The notes: generated by a model from the letters alone, not told the origin. Positions 47,400 through 56,706 are shown, counted from the stretch's first letter. The stretch is DNA of 64,000 bases from Calothrix sp. FI2-JRJ7 (GCA_019359675.1 JAHHGX010000065.1:62001-126000); one strand, 5' to 3'. Made by a program: numbers and translations.

Positions 47400-49982
47400 C
47401 TATTGCAAGCCAAGACAAAGACGATGAATGTGCTGCAATTGATATTCGTCACTAGTAACTTGCTCTAGCATAAACAGAACATGTTCAGGACGCAACAGCA
47501 TACCATCGTTACGACAACTACCAACATATCGCAAAGTGGCGACATTATCACCGAGGCTTGTATCAATTAGTTCCAAATCTAACAAGCGTTCGCGTAAATT
47601 AATTTGTTGCTGTTTGCCTGACTTGGTTGTTTGTTCGTACCAAATTTCTGCTTTTGACTTAATTGCGTTAAGTGCTTCACTCAAAGTTGAAAAGGATATA
47701 TCCTTTTCGGTTGCCACAGTAATTAAATACTCAGCAGTTTGTAATAGAGCAGCAGCAGCAGGCGCCTTTAAGTCGATTTCAACGACTTTATATATAGGTA
47801 TATCACTGGGCAGTACTTCAGAGAGTTTAGTTTTAAAATCCTCTACATCTACAGGTTGCGTTAATTCAAAATCAACGATTTCACCATTGCTAGTGGCGCC
47901 TAATGGTAAAGCACTAGCGAGAGAAATTCGAGGTAAAGGATGAAAACCACCAGTAAATGCAACTGGTAAACAAGCTCGACGAACCACACGGTCAAAAAGA
48001 CGCATTAAATCCAAATGACTAACCAATGCCATATTCCCAACTTTACCAAACCAAAGCCGCAAACGTTGCACTTTGTTTGTATTAGGAACAAATTGTCCAT
48101 CAAAAGGAGGGCATTCTACAGGTTTGATTACTATATTATGACCAAAGTCGGTACTACAAACGCCACAATGAGAACATTCTGCAAAAGAACAGTCTGGAAC
48201 TGTAGCAGCTTCCATTGCACGCTGTAAATCCTCAACCAACCATTTTTTATCGATACCAGTATCGATATGGTCCCAAGGGAAAGCAACATTCAGAAGTGTA
48301 TCAGAATTTTGACATTCCATCACATTCCATTCACCATTTTCAACTTGGCGATACTTCCAAGATAAATTGGCTTCGGTAATTGCTTGACTCCAGGCAGCAA
48401 ACGCACGTTCAACACTGTCGTACCATGAGTCCATGCCGGCGCCTAATTGCCATGCTCGTAGTAAAACTTTACCTAAACTACGGTCTCCTCTACCAATAAA
48501 ATCTTCCATAGCAGAGAGGCGAACATCAGTATAATTTACTTTTATACCGCGCAAACGACGAAATTCTTGACGTAAAAGTTTTTGCTTACGGTCAAATTCA
48601 GCAGTTGCAACTGAATGCCATTGAAATGGGGTATGAGGTTTGGGAGTGAAGTTAGAAATAGTTAAGTTGAACTGTATAGGTTTTCTACCTTTACCTCGAC
48701 ACTCGCGTTGTAGCCAAGCAACAGTTTCAACGATACCAACTACATCGGCATCAGTTTCGCCTGGTAAGCCAATCATAAAATAAAGCTTAATTTTATCCCA
48801 GCCTTTTTCCCAAGCTGTTTTGATACCACGTAAAAGTTCTTCGTTGGTGAGACCTTTATTAACGATATCGCGCATTCGCTGAGTGCCTGCTTCTGGGGCA
48901 AAAGTTAAACCACTTTGTCGAGTTCCACCCAGTATATTAGCGATATTTTCATCAAACCTGTCTACCCGTTGGCTTGGTAAAGAAAGCGAGATATTTTCAT
49001 CCTTTAAGCGGTTTTTTATTTCCATCCCAACTGCGGGCAAAGAAAGATAATCAGAACAGCTTAGTGATAGTAAAGAAAATTCATTATAACCTGTGAAGCG
49101 CATCCCCTTTTCAATCGCTTCTACTACCTTCGATGGTTCAACATCGCGCGCAGGACGGGTAAGCATTCCTGGTTGACAAAATCGACATCCCCTTGTACAG
49201 CCACGACGAATTTCGATAGTTAAACGGTCGTGAACAGTTTCAACGTAGGGCACAAGTCCAATTGAATACGCAGGAATTGGGGTGGCAACTCGGCGTAAAA
49301 TTCGTGTCGGCACATCTGGACTTAAAGGACGTACCGAACCGTCAGTAGCTTGCTCATAAAATCTGGGTACGTATACACCAGGTATTTGAGCAAGGTCTAA
49401 TAATAATTCTTCACGATTGAGACTTTGCGCTTTGCCTTCTTCCAAAACCATACCAATTTCGGGTAACAGTTCTTCGCCATCGCCAAGGGCAACAAAATCG
49501 AAGAAATCCGTATATGGTTCAGGATTCGACGTTGCGGTTTGTCCACCAGCAAAAATTATTGGGTAATGGGTATTATCTCGTTCGCTTGAAGTTAGAGGGA
49601 TACCTGCCAAGTCAAGCATTTCGAGAATATTCGTGGCGCCTAGTTCGTAACTAAGACTAAAACCAAGAATATCAAAATCAACGAGCGACCGTTTAGACTC
49701 GACAGCAAACAACGGCGTTTGGGTTTGACGCAGTTTTGCTGCTAAGTCTGGTGCTGGTAAATAAGCGCGGTCGCAAAGGATGCGAGGTTGGGCGTTCAGA
49801 ATGTTGTATAGGATAATATGTCCTAAATTTGAGGCGCCAACTTCATAGATTTCTGGATAGGTGAGACAAAAGCGAACATTGGCTGAATGCCAGGGTTTGT
49901 GTATTGCTCCCAACTCGTTACCGAGGTATCGGGCTGGTTTAAGAATATCCGAAGTTATTAATTCTTGTACTGCGAAAGCCAC
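47400..49982 (-). CDS. TIGR03960 family B12-binding radical SAM protein with DUF2344 C-terminus
   Basis: 860 residues. An N-terminal B12-binding-like region, then the radical SAM cluster site RRGCTRGCRFCQPGMLTRP, GLTFAPEAGTQRMRD and YFMIGLPGETDADVVGIVET. After a cysteine-rich linker (CSFAECSHCGVCSTDFGHN) comes a DUF2344/TIGR03936 domain (from about 650; RLRLWFGKVGNMALVSHLDLM). The fusion is common in cyanobacteria and often adjacent to rne, as here. A tRNA/rRNA modification role has been suggested from gene context only. Confidence 0.92.
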   Translation of the reverse strand: MAFAVQELITSDILKPARYLGNELGAIHKPWHSANVRFCLTYPEIYEVGASNLGHIILYNILNAQPRILCDRAYLPAPDLAAKLRQTQTPLFAVESKRSLVDFDILGFSLSYELGATNILEMLDLAGIPLTSSERDNTHYPIIFAGGQTATSNPEPYTDFFDFVALGDGEELLPEIGMVLEEGKAQSLNREELLLDLAQIPGVYVPRFYEQATDGSVRPLSPDVPTRILRRVATPIPAYSIGLVPYVETVHDRLTIEIRRGCTRGCRFCQPGMLTRPARDVEPSKVVEAIEKGMRFTGYNEFSLLSLSCSDYLSLPAVGMEIKNRLKDENISLSLPSQRVDRFDENIANILGGTRQSGLTFAPEAGTQRMRDIVNKGLTNEELLRGIKTAWEKGWDKIKLYFMIGLPGETDADVVGIVETVAWLQRECRGKGRKPIQFNLTISNFTPKPHTPFQWHSVATAEFDRKQKLLRQEFRRLRGIKVNYTDVRLSAMEDFIGRGDRSLGKVLLRAWQLGAGMDSWYDSVERAFAAWSQAITEANLSWKYRQVENGEWNVMECQNSDTLLNVAFPWDHIDTGIDKKWLVEDLQRAMEAATVPDCSFAECSHCGVCSTDFGHNIVIKPVECPPFDGQFVPNTNKVQRLRLWFGKVGNMALVSHLDLMRLFDRVVRRACLPVAFTGGFHPLPRISLASALPLGATSNGEIVDFELTQPVDVEDFKTKLSEVLPSDIPIYKVVEIDLKAPAAAALLQTAEYLITVATEKDISFSTLSEALNAIKSKAEIWYEQTTKSGKQQQINLRERLLDLELIDTSLGDNVATLRYVGSCRNDGMLLRPEHVLFMLEQVTSDEYQLQHIHRLCLGLQ

Positions 49983-50256
49983 GTTATGCTATCTTACTCG
50001 TACTTTAATTTACAGCTATACCACCTCCAACATAGCATTTATTAGGGTTTTCGAGATATCTCAAATATAATCCTAGTGCCAGAAGGCAGAAGATAGCAGG
50101 CAGAAGGCAGAAAAAAGATTCCTTACTTGATAAGCTTTGTAGCTTTTTCTAACTGGATAGTTATTTTAGCCATGCTGCACTAGTAACTGGGCGTTGGTGT
50201 ATTTGGTGCAGGGCAAGCTGCAATTGGACAAAAGCGTTTCTTAATCCTACAAGGAA

Positions 50257-50586
50257 TTACACGCTTGTCAATGCAGTTTCGTCTGCCAATATTTCAAATA
50301 CACCATCAAGCTGAGTTAATTCAAAAATAATACGTAATGCGGGAGATACACAGCAAATGCTGAATCGTTTATTGGTAGCTTGAGCAACCTTGAGGGCAGA
50401 AACTAAAGCCATCAACCCTGCGCTATCCATCGACTCAACTGATGCTAGGTTAACCAGCATAGCACCATATTCGTCTTGTCTTAAAGCTGCTGTTAAATCG
50501 CGTTCAAACTCTAGAGCGTTAGCTGCGTTCAAGCTACCTTGGGGACGAATTACAGACAATTTACGATTACTAAGTACTGCTTGCAT
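50257..50586 (-). CDS. STAS-domain anti-sigma factor antagonist
   Basis: 109 residues, one STAS domain: PQGSLNAANALEFERDL, then MLVNLASVESMDSAGLMALVSALK and a C-terminal helix IFELTQLDGVFEI. Ser in DSAG is the position phosphorylated by anti-sigma kinases in SpoIIAA-like proteins. No kinase or phosphatase gene is adjacent. Confidence 0.9.
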   Translation of the reverse strand: MQAVLSNRKLSVIRPQGSLNAANALEFERDLTAALRQDEYGAMLVNLASVESMDSAGLMALVSALKVAQATNKRFSICCVSPALRIIFELTQLDGVFEILADETALTSV

Positions 50587-51115
50587 ATTTAAATCCTTAT
50601 TACCTAATTTAAAGCACTCAAACTTTAAAGATAGATGTATTTGACCATAAACCTTTTCTCATCGCATCGACCATTCGTATTACATCTCTTTGCTGAATCT
50701 TTATTTAGTAACCCCCAACGCTTAAAGATTACCAAAACCTTAAATAATTCTGTATTTAATTATACTTTTATCAGAAAATTATTGATTAAATTTTACACAG
50801 CGGAGTTTATTTACTTGACCTTAACCTTTATTTAATGCCGTATACAGCAAGTCATTAGTTATGATAATGGAATTCATTTATTAAGCTTTATGAACTAAGC
50901 TTCAAGCAAAGCGTAAAGCATAAAAAACAAATATTTCACTCTTAAGACAGATGAGCCTTTAATAAAATACCACACTTGATGATTACATATGAACCTGAAA
51001 ATGACTCTTGGTGCCTGTTGTGATTTTAATCACTGATGGGCATACACCTCTATCACTTTTTATACAAACCCGCGCCTGGGATAATAACTAACATTAGAAT
51101 TAGGATTGTGCGAAA
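50587..51115. other. AT-rich intergenic region
   Basis: A hydrophobic 66-codon frame at 50635-50835 has no family features and I take it as chance. There are no strong repeats, apart from AAGCTT-rich stretches near 50885-50925 that can fold weakly. It should carry divergent promoters for the STAS gene and the 64-residue protein. Confidence 0.5.
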
Positions 51116-51310
51116 ATGAGAACCAAGTACGCGATTCGTCAACTGGTAGAACAAGCTCTGAATATAAAAAAACTCACCCCAGAGATAGAAAACGAGATTA
51201 ATTACGAATTAACAGAGATGGGTTATATTTCGGATGTAGATTATGAAGCATTAGAATTGCTTATGGCTGAGATGGATGCGGGTCGAATTAAGTTGGTAGC
51301 TAGCTACTAA
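51116..51310 (+). CDS. conserved-looking 64-residue protein of unknown function
   Basis: Acidic, mostly helical: MRTKYAIRQLVEQALNIKKL, then EIENEINYELTEMGYISDVDY and LLMAEMDAGRIKLVAS. It has no recognised family and no membrane segment. A strong terminator 46 bases behind its stop and a clear ORF with normal codon use suggest a real single-gene unit. Confidence 0.7.
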   Translation: MRTKYAIRQLVEQALNIKKLTPEIENEINYELTEMGYISDVDYEALELLMAEMDAGRIKLVASY

Positions 51311-51355
51311 ATTGTTGTGTCAGTTAATATGAGTGTCATGGATAACCAAAAACGA

Positions 51356-51385
51356 AACCCTTCACGCTATTTGTGAAGGGTTTTT
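51356..51385 (+). terminator. strong terminator after the 64-residue gene
   Basis: AACCCTTCAC and GTGAAGGGTT form a perfect 10-bp stem with a seven-base loop, followed by TTTTTAAATT. Confidence 0.88.
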
Positions 51386-51459
51386 AAATTATTTATTTTA
51401 GTGTAAAATTAATTTCTATTTTTGATTTAGAATTTTGATTTAGAATTTTAATCATATAA

Positions 51460-51816
51460 TTATGACTTTAGAGAATCAGTTTGTTGATTCCAAAGGCGTT
51501 GAATAAAACTATGAAGTCGTTGTTTTGCAGTAATTTCGAGGTTTAGCTGGGATTCTTTAGCAAAAATTTCGCTGAAAAAGGAAATCACCTCAACATCCAA
51601 AGCGGGTTGAAATAAATTTATTGACCAGAGTAAATCGGAACTCGAACGTAAATCGGTAACTTTAGGAGGTTCAATATCAAAGTCAGCGAGCAACAAAGGA
51701 CGCACCCAGCATAGCTGACGCTCTTTCACAATTTGAATGAGTTCAGTATATAAGCGCTCTTGACCGCATTGCAAAAATAAAATTTGTCCTGTTTGAAAAT
51801 CTAGGTTTTTATTCAT
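51460..51816 (-). CDS. hypothetical 118-residue protein
   Basis: It starts MNKNLDFQTGQILFLQCGQ and continues with RLYTELIQIVKERQLCWVRPLLL and NLFQPALDVEVISFFSEIF. No catalytic motif, membrane segment or family is recognised, though such proteins are seen in other cyanobacteria. It is divergent from clpS (about 210 bases). Confidence 0.65.
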   Translation of the reverse strand: MNKNLDFQTGQILFLQCGQERLYTELIQIVKERQLCWVRPLLLADFDIEPPKVTDLRSSSDLLWSINLFQPALDVEVISFFSEIFAKESQLNLEITAKQRLHSFIQRLWNQQTDSLKS

Positions 51817-52025
51817 ACCTACCTAGTTACGTATGCAAAAATATCAATCAAAAACACTTTAGTATTGACGATTACCATTATATCGTGCATATCACCCCAT
51901 AGGCGTAATAATTTCAAGCTTTGAGACCATTCGCTATCTCGTTACGCTAAAATAGGTAAACAAGTGTTAAGCTTTCTCCGTATAGAGTCTCATTTGTAGT
52001 ATTTGAATAAACGATTCTTAGAACT

Positions 52026-52307
52026 GTGTCAGTAGAAACCATTGAAAAACCTTCAACTACCCGGAAGCTGGCGCCTCGATACCGCGTCTTGCTTCACAAC
52101 GACGATTTCAACTCAATGGAACACGTAGTGCAATCGCTCATAACTACAGTACCGGGTCTCACACAACCGCAAGCTGTTAGCATAATGATGGAAGCACACA
52201 CCAACGGTCTTGCTTTGGTCATTACCTGCGCGTTAGAACACGCTGAGTTTTATTGTGAAACTTTAAAAGGTCATGGGTTGACTAGTACTATAGAGCCAGA
52301 TGAGTAG
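52026..52307 (+). CDS. clpS: ATP-dependent Clp protease adaptor ClpS
   Basis: 93 residues with a GTG start. The N-degron-binding core is intact: YRVLLHNDDFNSMEHVVQSL, then EAHTNGLALVITCALEHAE. ClpS brings N-end-rule substrates to ClpC/ClpAP. It is followed 36 bases later by a membrane protease gene on the same strand. Confidence 0.93.
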   Translation: MSVETIEKPSTTRKLAPRYRVLLHNDDFNSMEHVVQSLITTVPGLTQPQAVSIMMEAHTNGLALVITCALEHAEFYCETLKGHGLTSTIEPDE

Positions 52308-52343
52308 TTTTGGTGGGACAGCTGGGGACAGCTGTTTCACAAG

Positions 52344-53174
52344 ATGAGCATGAAAATTAATATAAGTTGGTTAGCTAAATATTCAGCCCCAGTGCGAATT
52401 ACTGGGTTTTTGGTATGTTTAGCAATAGTTTGGCTACCTGTTGCGGCGCCAATATACTTACTGGTACGCGATGCTAATTTAGTCACTATTTTAACAATGG
52501 GGCTATTAGCACTCGAATTTTTTATATTTTTGCCATATTGGAGTACAAAAGTACATCAACAGCCAAGAATATATAAACATGTAGGTTTAGAGTTTTCCAA
52601 AAAGAATGGATTTGAGCTATTGCGGGGTTTGGCGATAGGGTTAATAAGTATTGAGTTATTATTCCTTGTGCAAGGAATATTAGGTTGGTTAGAATGGCGC
52701 CAAGCGAATTCTGGAGTATTGAGATTTATTATTGAAGCTATACCCACAGCATTTGGAACAGGGATAGCAGAGGAATTATTCTTTCGTGGTTTTTTATACA
52801 ACGAATTAGAACGCGACTATAAACCAAACGTGGTACTTTGGGGAGTTGCAATAATATTTCCCGTATCGCACTTTATAAAACCGATACCAGAGATAATTCG
52901 TACATCACCACAATTTTTAGGTTTATTGCTTTTGGCATTAATATGTATATGGGCAAAACGCAGTTGTAACGGACGTTTAGGTTTAGCAATAGGTATTCAT
53001 GCTGGATTAATTTGGGGATGGTATGTTATTAATGTCGGAAAATTAATTACATATACAGGCGCCGTGCCAGTATGGGTAACAGGAGTAAACGATAATCCCC
53101 TAGCAGGCATAATCGGATTAAGTTTTTTAGTAGTATTAGCGTTACGAATGTACCGTAGGGGCGGGTTAACCTAA
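52344..53174 (+). CDS. CPBP-family intramembrane metalloprotease
   Basis: 276 residues, seven or eight membrane segments. The catalytic motifs are EELFFR (143-148), the His of SHF (about 176) and a C-terminal LAIGIHAGLIWGW, the family's HxxxN/H. CPBP proteases cleave prenylated or membrane proteins and can confer bacteriocin immunity; the substrate is unknown. The last codons, RRGGLT and stop, are encoded within a GGGGCGGGTT repeat, so the C-terminus is repeat-derived. Directly behind clpS. Confidence 0.88.
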   Translation: MSMKINISWLAKYSAPVRITGFLVCLAIVWLPVAAPIYLLVRDANLVTILTMGLLALEFFIFLPYWSTKVHQQPRIYKHVGLEFSKKNGFELLRGLAIGLISIELLFLVQGILGWLEWRQANSGVLRFIIEAIPTAFGTGIAEELFFRGFLYNELERDYKPNVVLWGVAIIFPVSHFIKPIPEIIRTSPQFLGLLLLALICIWAKRSCNGRLGLAIGIHAGLIWGWYVINVGKLITYTGAVPVWVTGVNDNPLAGIIGLSFLVVLALRMYRRGGLT

Positions 53175-53211
53175 ATCCTCAAATTCATTACAATAGAACT
53201 AAACCCGCCCC
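53158..53211. repeat. GGGGCGGGTT inverted repeat at end of the CPBP gene
   Basis: GGGGCGGGTT (53158-53167) pairs with AACCCGCCCC (53202-53211); a further CCCGCCCC follows. The stop TAA (53172-53174) lies within the element. Related to 40792-40848. Confidence 0.8.
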
Positions 53212-53254
53212 ATAACCCGCCCCAGCACAGATTAAATTGCATCAGGAATAATAA

Positions 53255-54337
53255 TCACAAAGGATTACGAATAAAACCACATTTCCCACTGACACAAACA
53301 TTCGCCACTCCTTCAGAAAAGCGGCGAACCTCATCAAACTGTGGTTCAATAACTAATTGACCACCTTTATTGATATAACCCCATTTGACGCCGACTTTAA
53401 CTTGAGCTAACCCTTCACTAAAAGCAGTAGCATCTTCAAACTGTGGTTCAATAATAATTTTACCTTCATGGTTTATGTAGCCATACTTATCGCCAACTTT
53501 AATTTTTGCTAAATCATCTCTAAACTCAGAGGCGCCATCAAACTTAGCGGCAATTACAAACTTACCCTGTTTATTAATAAAACCATATTTCTCACCCATC
53601 TTTACAGGTGTTAGTTCATCTCGAAAGAAATTTGCCTCATCAAACTGCGGTTGAATAACAAACTTACCGCTCTTATTAATAAATCCCCACTTCCCACCAG
53701 ATTTTACCGCAGCTAAACCATTTTTGAATAAAAAGGCGCCTTCAAACTGTGCGGGAATTGCAAATTGACCCCGTTTATTTATATAACCGTATTTTTCATC
53801 TAACTTAACAGCAGCTAAACCACCCTCAAACCCAGAGGTAACTTCAGTGAACTGCGGTTGAATAACAACTTTACCTTGTCGATTAATAAATCCGTACTTA
53901 TCGCCAACTTTTACAGACACAAGTCCATCACTAAAAAAATCGGGCTGCTCAAGTTGCGGTAAAATCTTAAATCTACCTTCTCTATTTATATAACCCCATT
54001 TAGAGTCCAGCTTGACTGCTGCTAAACCCTCAGAAAAATCTAACACCTCTTCAAAATTAGCTTGAATAACAAGTCTACCGCTTTTGTTGATAAAACCGTA
54101 CTTTTTACCAATACGAACAGGCGCCAAACCTTCAGAGAACTGTGAACCGTTGTAAAATCTAGCTGGTATACGGTAACGGGGAATTTTTCGACCTTGGTCT
54201 TGGGCTTTAGTCTCGAACGAGATGGGAGTATTCGCTAATGTAGATGATAAAGTCGTTAGGGGAACGGTAGCAGCGATAAATCCTGTTATCCCTAGCTGAA
54301 ATGTTTTAAGTAGTATTTGTTTGTAAACAGGTGCCAT
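53255..54337 (-). CDS. WG-repeat exported protein
   Basis: 360 residues with an N-terminal signal peptide (MAPVYKQILLKTFQLG, cleaved near NTPISF). Residues about 65-350 are eight tandem KWGFINKxGKxVIxPQF-type units (KYGFINKSGRLVIQANF, KWGYINREGRF and others), WG-repeat beta-structure. A final CVSGKCGFIRNPL brings two cysteines. WG proteins are thought to be beta-propeller-like scaffolds outside the cytoplasm; no partner is apparent. Confidence 0.9.
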   Translation of the reverse strand: MAPVYKQILLKTFQLGITGFIAATVPLTTLSSTLANTPISFETKAQDQGRKIPRYRIPARFYNGSQFSEGLAPVRIGKKYGFINKSGRLVIQANFEEVLDFSEGLAAVKLDSKWGYINREGRFKILPQLEQPDFFSDGLVSVKVGDKYGFINRQGKVVIQPQFTEVTSGFEGGLAAVKLDEKYGYINKRGQFAIPAQFEGAFLFKNGLAAVKSGGKWGFINKSGKFVIQPQFDEANFFRDELTPVKMGEKYGFINKQGKFVIAAKFDGASEFRDDLAKIKVGDKYGYINHEGKIIIEPQFEDATAFSEGLAQVKVGVKWGYINKGGQLVIEPQFDEVRRFSEGVANVCVSGKCGFIRNPL

Positions 54338-54459
54338 GATATACAGATATTAAATATACACCTAGCTTGGCACAAGGTTACACAAAATATTTGAGTGATT
54401 ATTCGTATATAATTATGTATTTTTTTTAACTTATTAAAGATTTAACAGACGGAAGTTAG

Positions 54460-54549
54460 CAACGGATGATTGAACGGATGTAACGGATAGCTAATTTTAT
54501 AGAGCAAGAATTTGTTCGCAGTCAACAACTCATCCGTTACATCCGTTGC
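54460..54549. repeat. inverted ATCCGTTAC repeat at the end of the pentapeptide gene
   Basis: The left arm GCAACGGATGATTGAACGG to GTAACGGAT (54460-54488) pairs with ATCCGTTACATCCGTTGC (54532-54549) across a 43-base loop; it lies just behind the stop at 54555. Same architecture as 24692-24793. Confidence 0.85.
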
Positions 54550-54554
54550 CAAAT

Positions 54555-55187
54555 TTATTTTTGGGCAAATGTTCCGGTAAGGCAGGCTTTATCTAGGTTG
54601 GCGCCGTTTAGATTGGTGCCTTCTAGTTCGGCACAAAGTAAGTTGGCGCCAGTTAGGTTGGCTCCTGCTAGGTTTGCTCCACGCAGGTCTGCTTCTTCGA
54701 GGTTGGCTTCATTTAAATTGGCGCCTTGTAAATCTGCACGGCTTACGTCTGCACCTTTTAGGTTGGCGCCTGTAAGGTTTACACCGCGCAAATCTGCACC
54801 ACGTAGGTCTACTCCTTGTAAGTTGACGTTCATCAGGTTGGCGCCACTTAGAAATGCACCTGCAAGTGATACATCAGTGAGTCTAGCACTCATTAAATTT
54901 GCACCGCGTAAATTGCTACCACGCAAGTCAGCACCTGTTAAATCGGCTTGCATTAAATTGGCGCCCATTAAGTTTGCCCGTAAGTCGGTTTGCTTGAGGT
55001 TGGCGCCCATTAAATTTGCTCCCTCTAAGTGCCCACCTTCAAGTTTAGAATTTTGAAAGTTAACTCCTACTAAGGTGGCGCCCATTAAAGAAATGCGCGT
55101 TAAATCTAGATTAGATAAATCCTCGTCTTCTAAATCACTACCTGCAACATTTTTGAGTGTGCCGTTACGAATTGCTTCTATATTCAT
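54555..55187 (-). CDS. pentapeptide-repeat protein
   Basis: 210 residues, nearly all A(N/D)LXX repeats from about residue 25 to the end (for example GANLMGANLKQTDLRANLMG), which fold as a right-handed quadrilateral beta-helix. No enzymatic site is visible; some family members mimic DNA and protect gyrase, but this cannot be read from sequence alone. The gene has at least eight GGCGCC hexamers, as the GAN codons GGC GCC AAC provide them. It starts seven bases from the stop of the DICT gene on the same strand. Confidence 0.9.
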   Translation of the reverse strand: MNIEAIRNGTLKNVAGSDLEDEDLSNLDLTRISLMGATLVGVNFQNSKLEGGHLEGANLMGANLKQTDLRANLMGANLMQADLTGADLRGSNLRGANLMSARLTDVSLAGAFLSGANLMNVNLQGVDLRGADLRGVNLTGANLKGADVSRADLQGANLNEANLEEADLRGANLAGANLTGANLLCAELEGTNLNGANLDKACLTGTFAQK

Positions 55188-55194
55188 TTGCGAT

Positions 55195-56571
55195 TTACAT
55201 ACGAGAAATTATTTCTTGGCTTGCTTTATTTTCACTTTCTAAACGAGAATCGAGCAACCACATGCCAGCACTAGTTTTTGGTGCCAATAAAGGTATTTCG
55301 AGTCCTTGTTGTAAACCCATAACTAGTAAAGTTAGAGCTTCGATTAATTTTGGGTCAAACCGTGTCGATTGTTGGTGCCTACATTCTTCTAGTGCTTGAG
55401 TAAATATCTCTTGGGTATTTATACCATCAATAGATTTTTTATGATTTATTCTCAACTGAAAGTCTGATAATAAAGCCAAAATTCTTGATTCTAAAGGAAT
55501 TTCATCACCTATTAACCCTGCTGGTTCACCAGTACCATTCCACCATTCGGTTTGATGGGCGATAATTTGGGCTATGGCACGTAACCTTGGCATAGTTCGT
55601 AATACTTGGGCGCCAGGTATTAGTGGGCAAGTCAGGGGACAACTTGGTGCATCTTCTTGGTAGCGATGAAAGCTTGTTGTCAAAACACTTTGGGCACGTT
55701 GTAATGGGTCAATACGATGTAGTAAAGCAGCAAGACGCAAACGCTTAATTTGCCATGCTGGTAAATCGAGTAATTGCGCCATTGTTTCAGCGAGTGCCAC
55801 AACTTCGGATGCTGCCATTGGGTTTGTGATATCCGAGAAGTCCATTATTTGCGCCATCCGTAGAAACGCTTGGATTTCGTTGGACACCAAGTTATTGTCT
55901 AGAAGTTGGGCTTTGGTATTTTTCTGCTCTGTTTGTAAATAGTCAACGACGCGCGAGACAACTGCATTTAAATCTTCGGGTGTAGGTGGGTGTGTCTGAA
56001 TTGCGTTTTGATATTCAAATAACTTTTGTCCTAGCTCGGGGTTATAGCTATTTATATGAGAAATTGCTACCTCGGCAGTTTCTTTGACTAATTCTGGCTC
56101 AAATGTCCACAACCCGTAAAACTTTCTTTCCAAATCGCTTTGAGGAATTCCCGCTACTCCATAATCTGACTCAGAAAGTTCTTGACAAAGAACCATTGCT
56201 GTGTAGTTAGGAGAAAGAATAATTAAGTGCCATTCTTCTGACACTGGGTCTTTGGGGTCGAGTTCTACTAAGTCAAGATTAGGTAGTTGGCTGGTGGAAT
56301 GTTCTGCCCATCCACCCGAAGGCGCCGCCATAATTACAACATGTCCAGCGTTTTTGGTAATATCTGCATATCGTTCTGCTTCTTGCAGGTACCATTTACC
56401 CTGCTGGAAAGCCGTAATTACCAGAGGTTTGCTCTTATCGTTTAATATATGGTCTTCTAGAGCATGACATAGCGAAACTAAGGTGTTTTTAAAATACACA
56501 CCGAATCGTATCGGTCGTTTACTATGACGATGATTCGCTTCAAGTTTTTGTAAAATAGAGCCTTCGAGCAT
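55195..56571 (-). CDS. DICT sensory domain with degenerate HD-GYP-like C-terminus
   Basis: 458 residues. The N-terminal part (about 25-210) has the DICT pattern (RPIRFGVYFKNTLVSLCHAL, then KPLVITAFQQGKWYLQEAERY and SEEWHLIILSPNYTAMVLCQ). The C-terminal half (about 240-420) aligns with HD-GYP proteins, but its motif positions are changed: the HD pair reads LLHRIDPL and the HH..GYP region reads HQTEWWNGTGEPAG. So it may bind but not hydrolyse a cyclic dinucleotide. It lies directly upstream of the pentapeptide-repeat gene. Confidence 0.83.
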   Translation of the reverse strand: MLEGSILQKLEANHRHSKRPIRFGVYFKNTLVSLCHALEDHILNDKSKPLVITAFQQGKWYLQEAERYADITKNAGHVVIMAAPSGGWAEHSTSQLPNLDLVELDPKDPVSEEWHLIILSPNYTAMVLCQELSESDYGVAGIPQSDLERKFYGLWTFEPELVKETAEVAISHINSYNPELGQKLFEYQNAIQTHPPTPEDLNAVVSRVVDYLQTEQKNTKAQLLDNNLVSNEIQAFLRMAQIMDFSDITNPMAASEVVALAETMAQLLDLPAWQIKRLRLAALLHRIDPLQRAQSVLTTSFHRYQEDAPSCPLTCPLIPGAQVLRTMPRLRAIAQIIAHQTEWWNGTGEPAGLIGDEIPLESRILALLSDFQLRINHKKSIDGINTQEIFTQALEECRHQQSTRFDPKLIEALTLLVMGLQQGLEIPLLAPKTSAGMWLLDSRLESENKASQEIISRM

Positions 56572-56706
56572 GGTGGTAATAAAAATAACCTTTATAGGGG
56601 CGCCTGGGATGTATATAGATAACTATAAACGTTCTTCACTGATGAAACAATATTATATATACTGAGCCTACTGCTATTGCATGTAATTAATTTTGATACC
56701 CGTACT

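Noticed and set aside
3121-54549. ATCCGTTAC repeats as a CRISPR or tandem satellite array
   Set aside because: Units are nine bases, directly abutting without spacers and only two or three per site, so not a CRISPR.
54598-55056. 152-codon frame on the plus strand opposite the pentapeptide gene
   Set aside because: It mirrors the A(N/D)LXX codons on the other strand; its Pro/Ser/Lys/Ala-rich product has no domain, so it is an antisense shadow of a repetitive gene.
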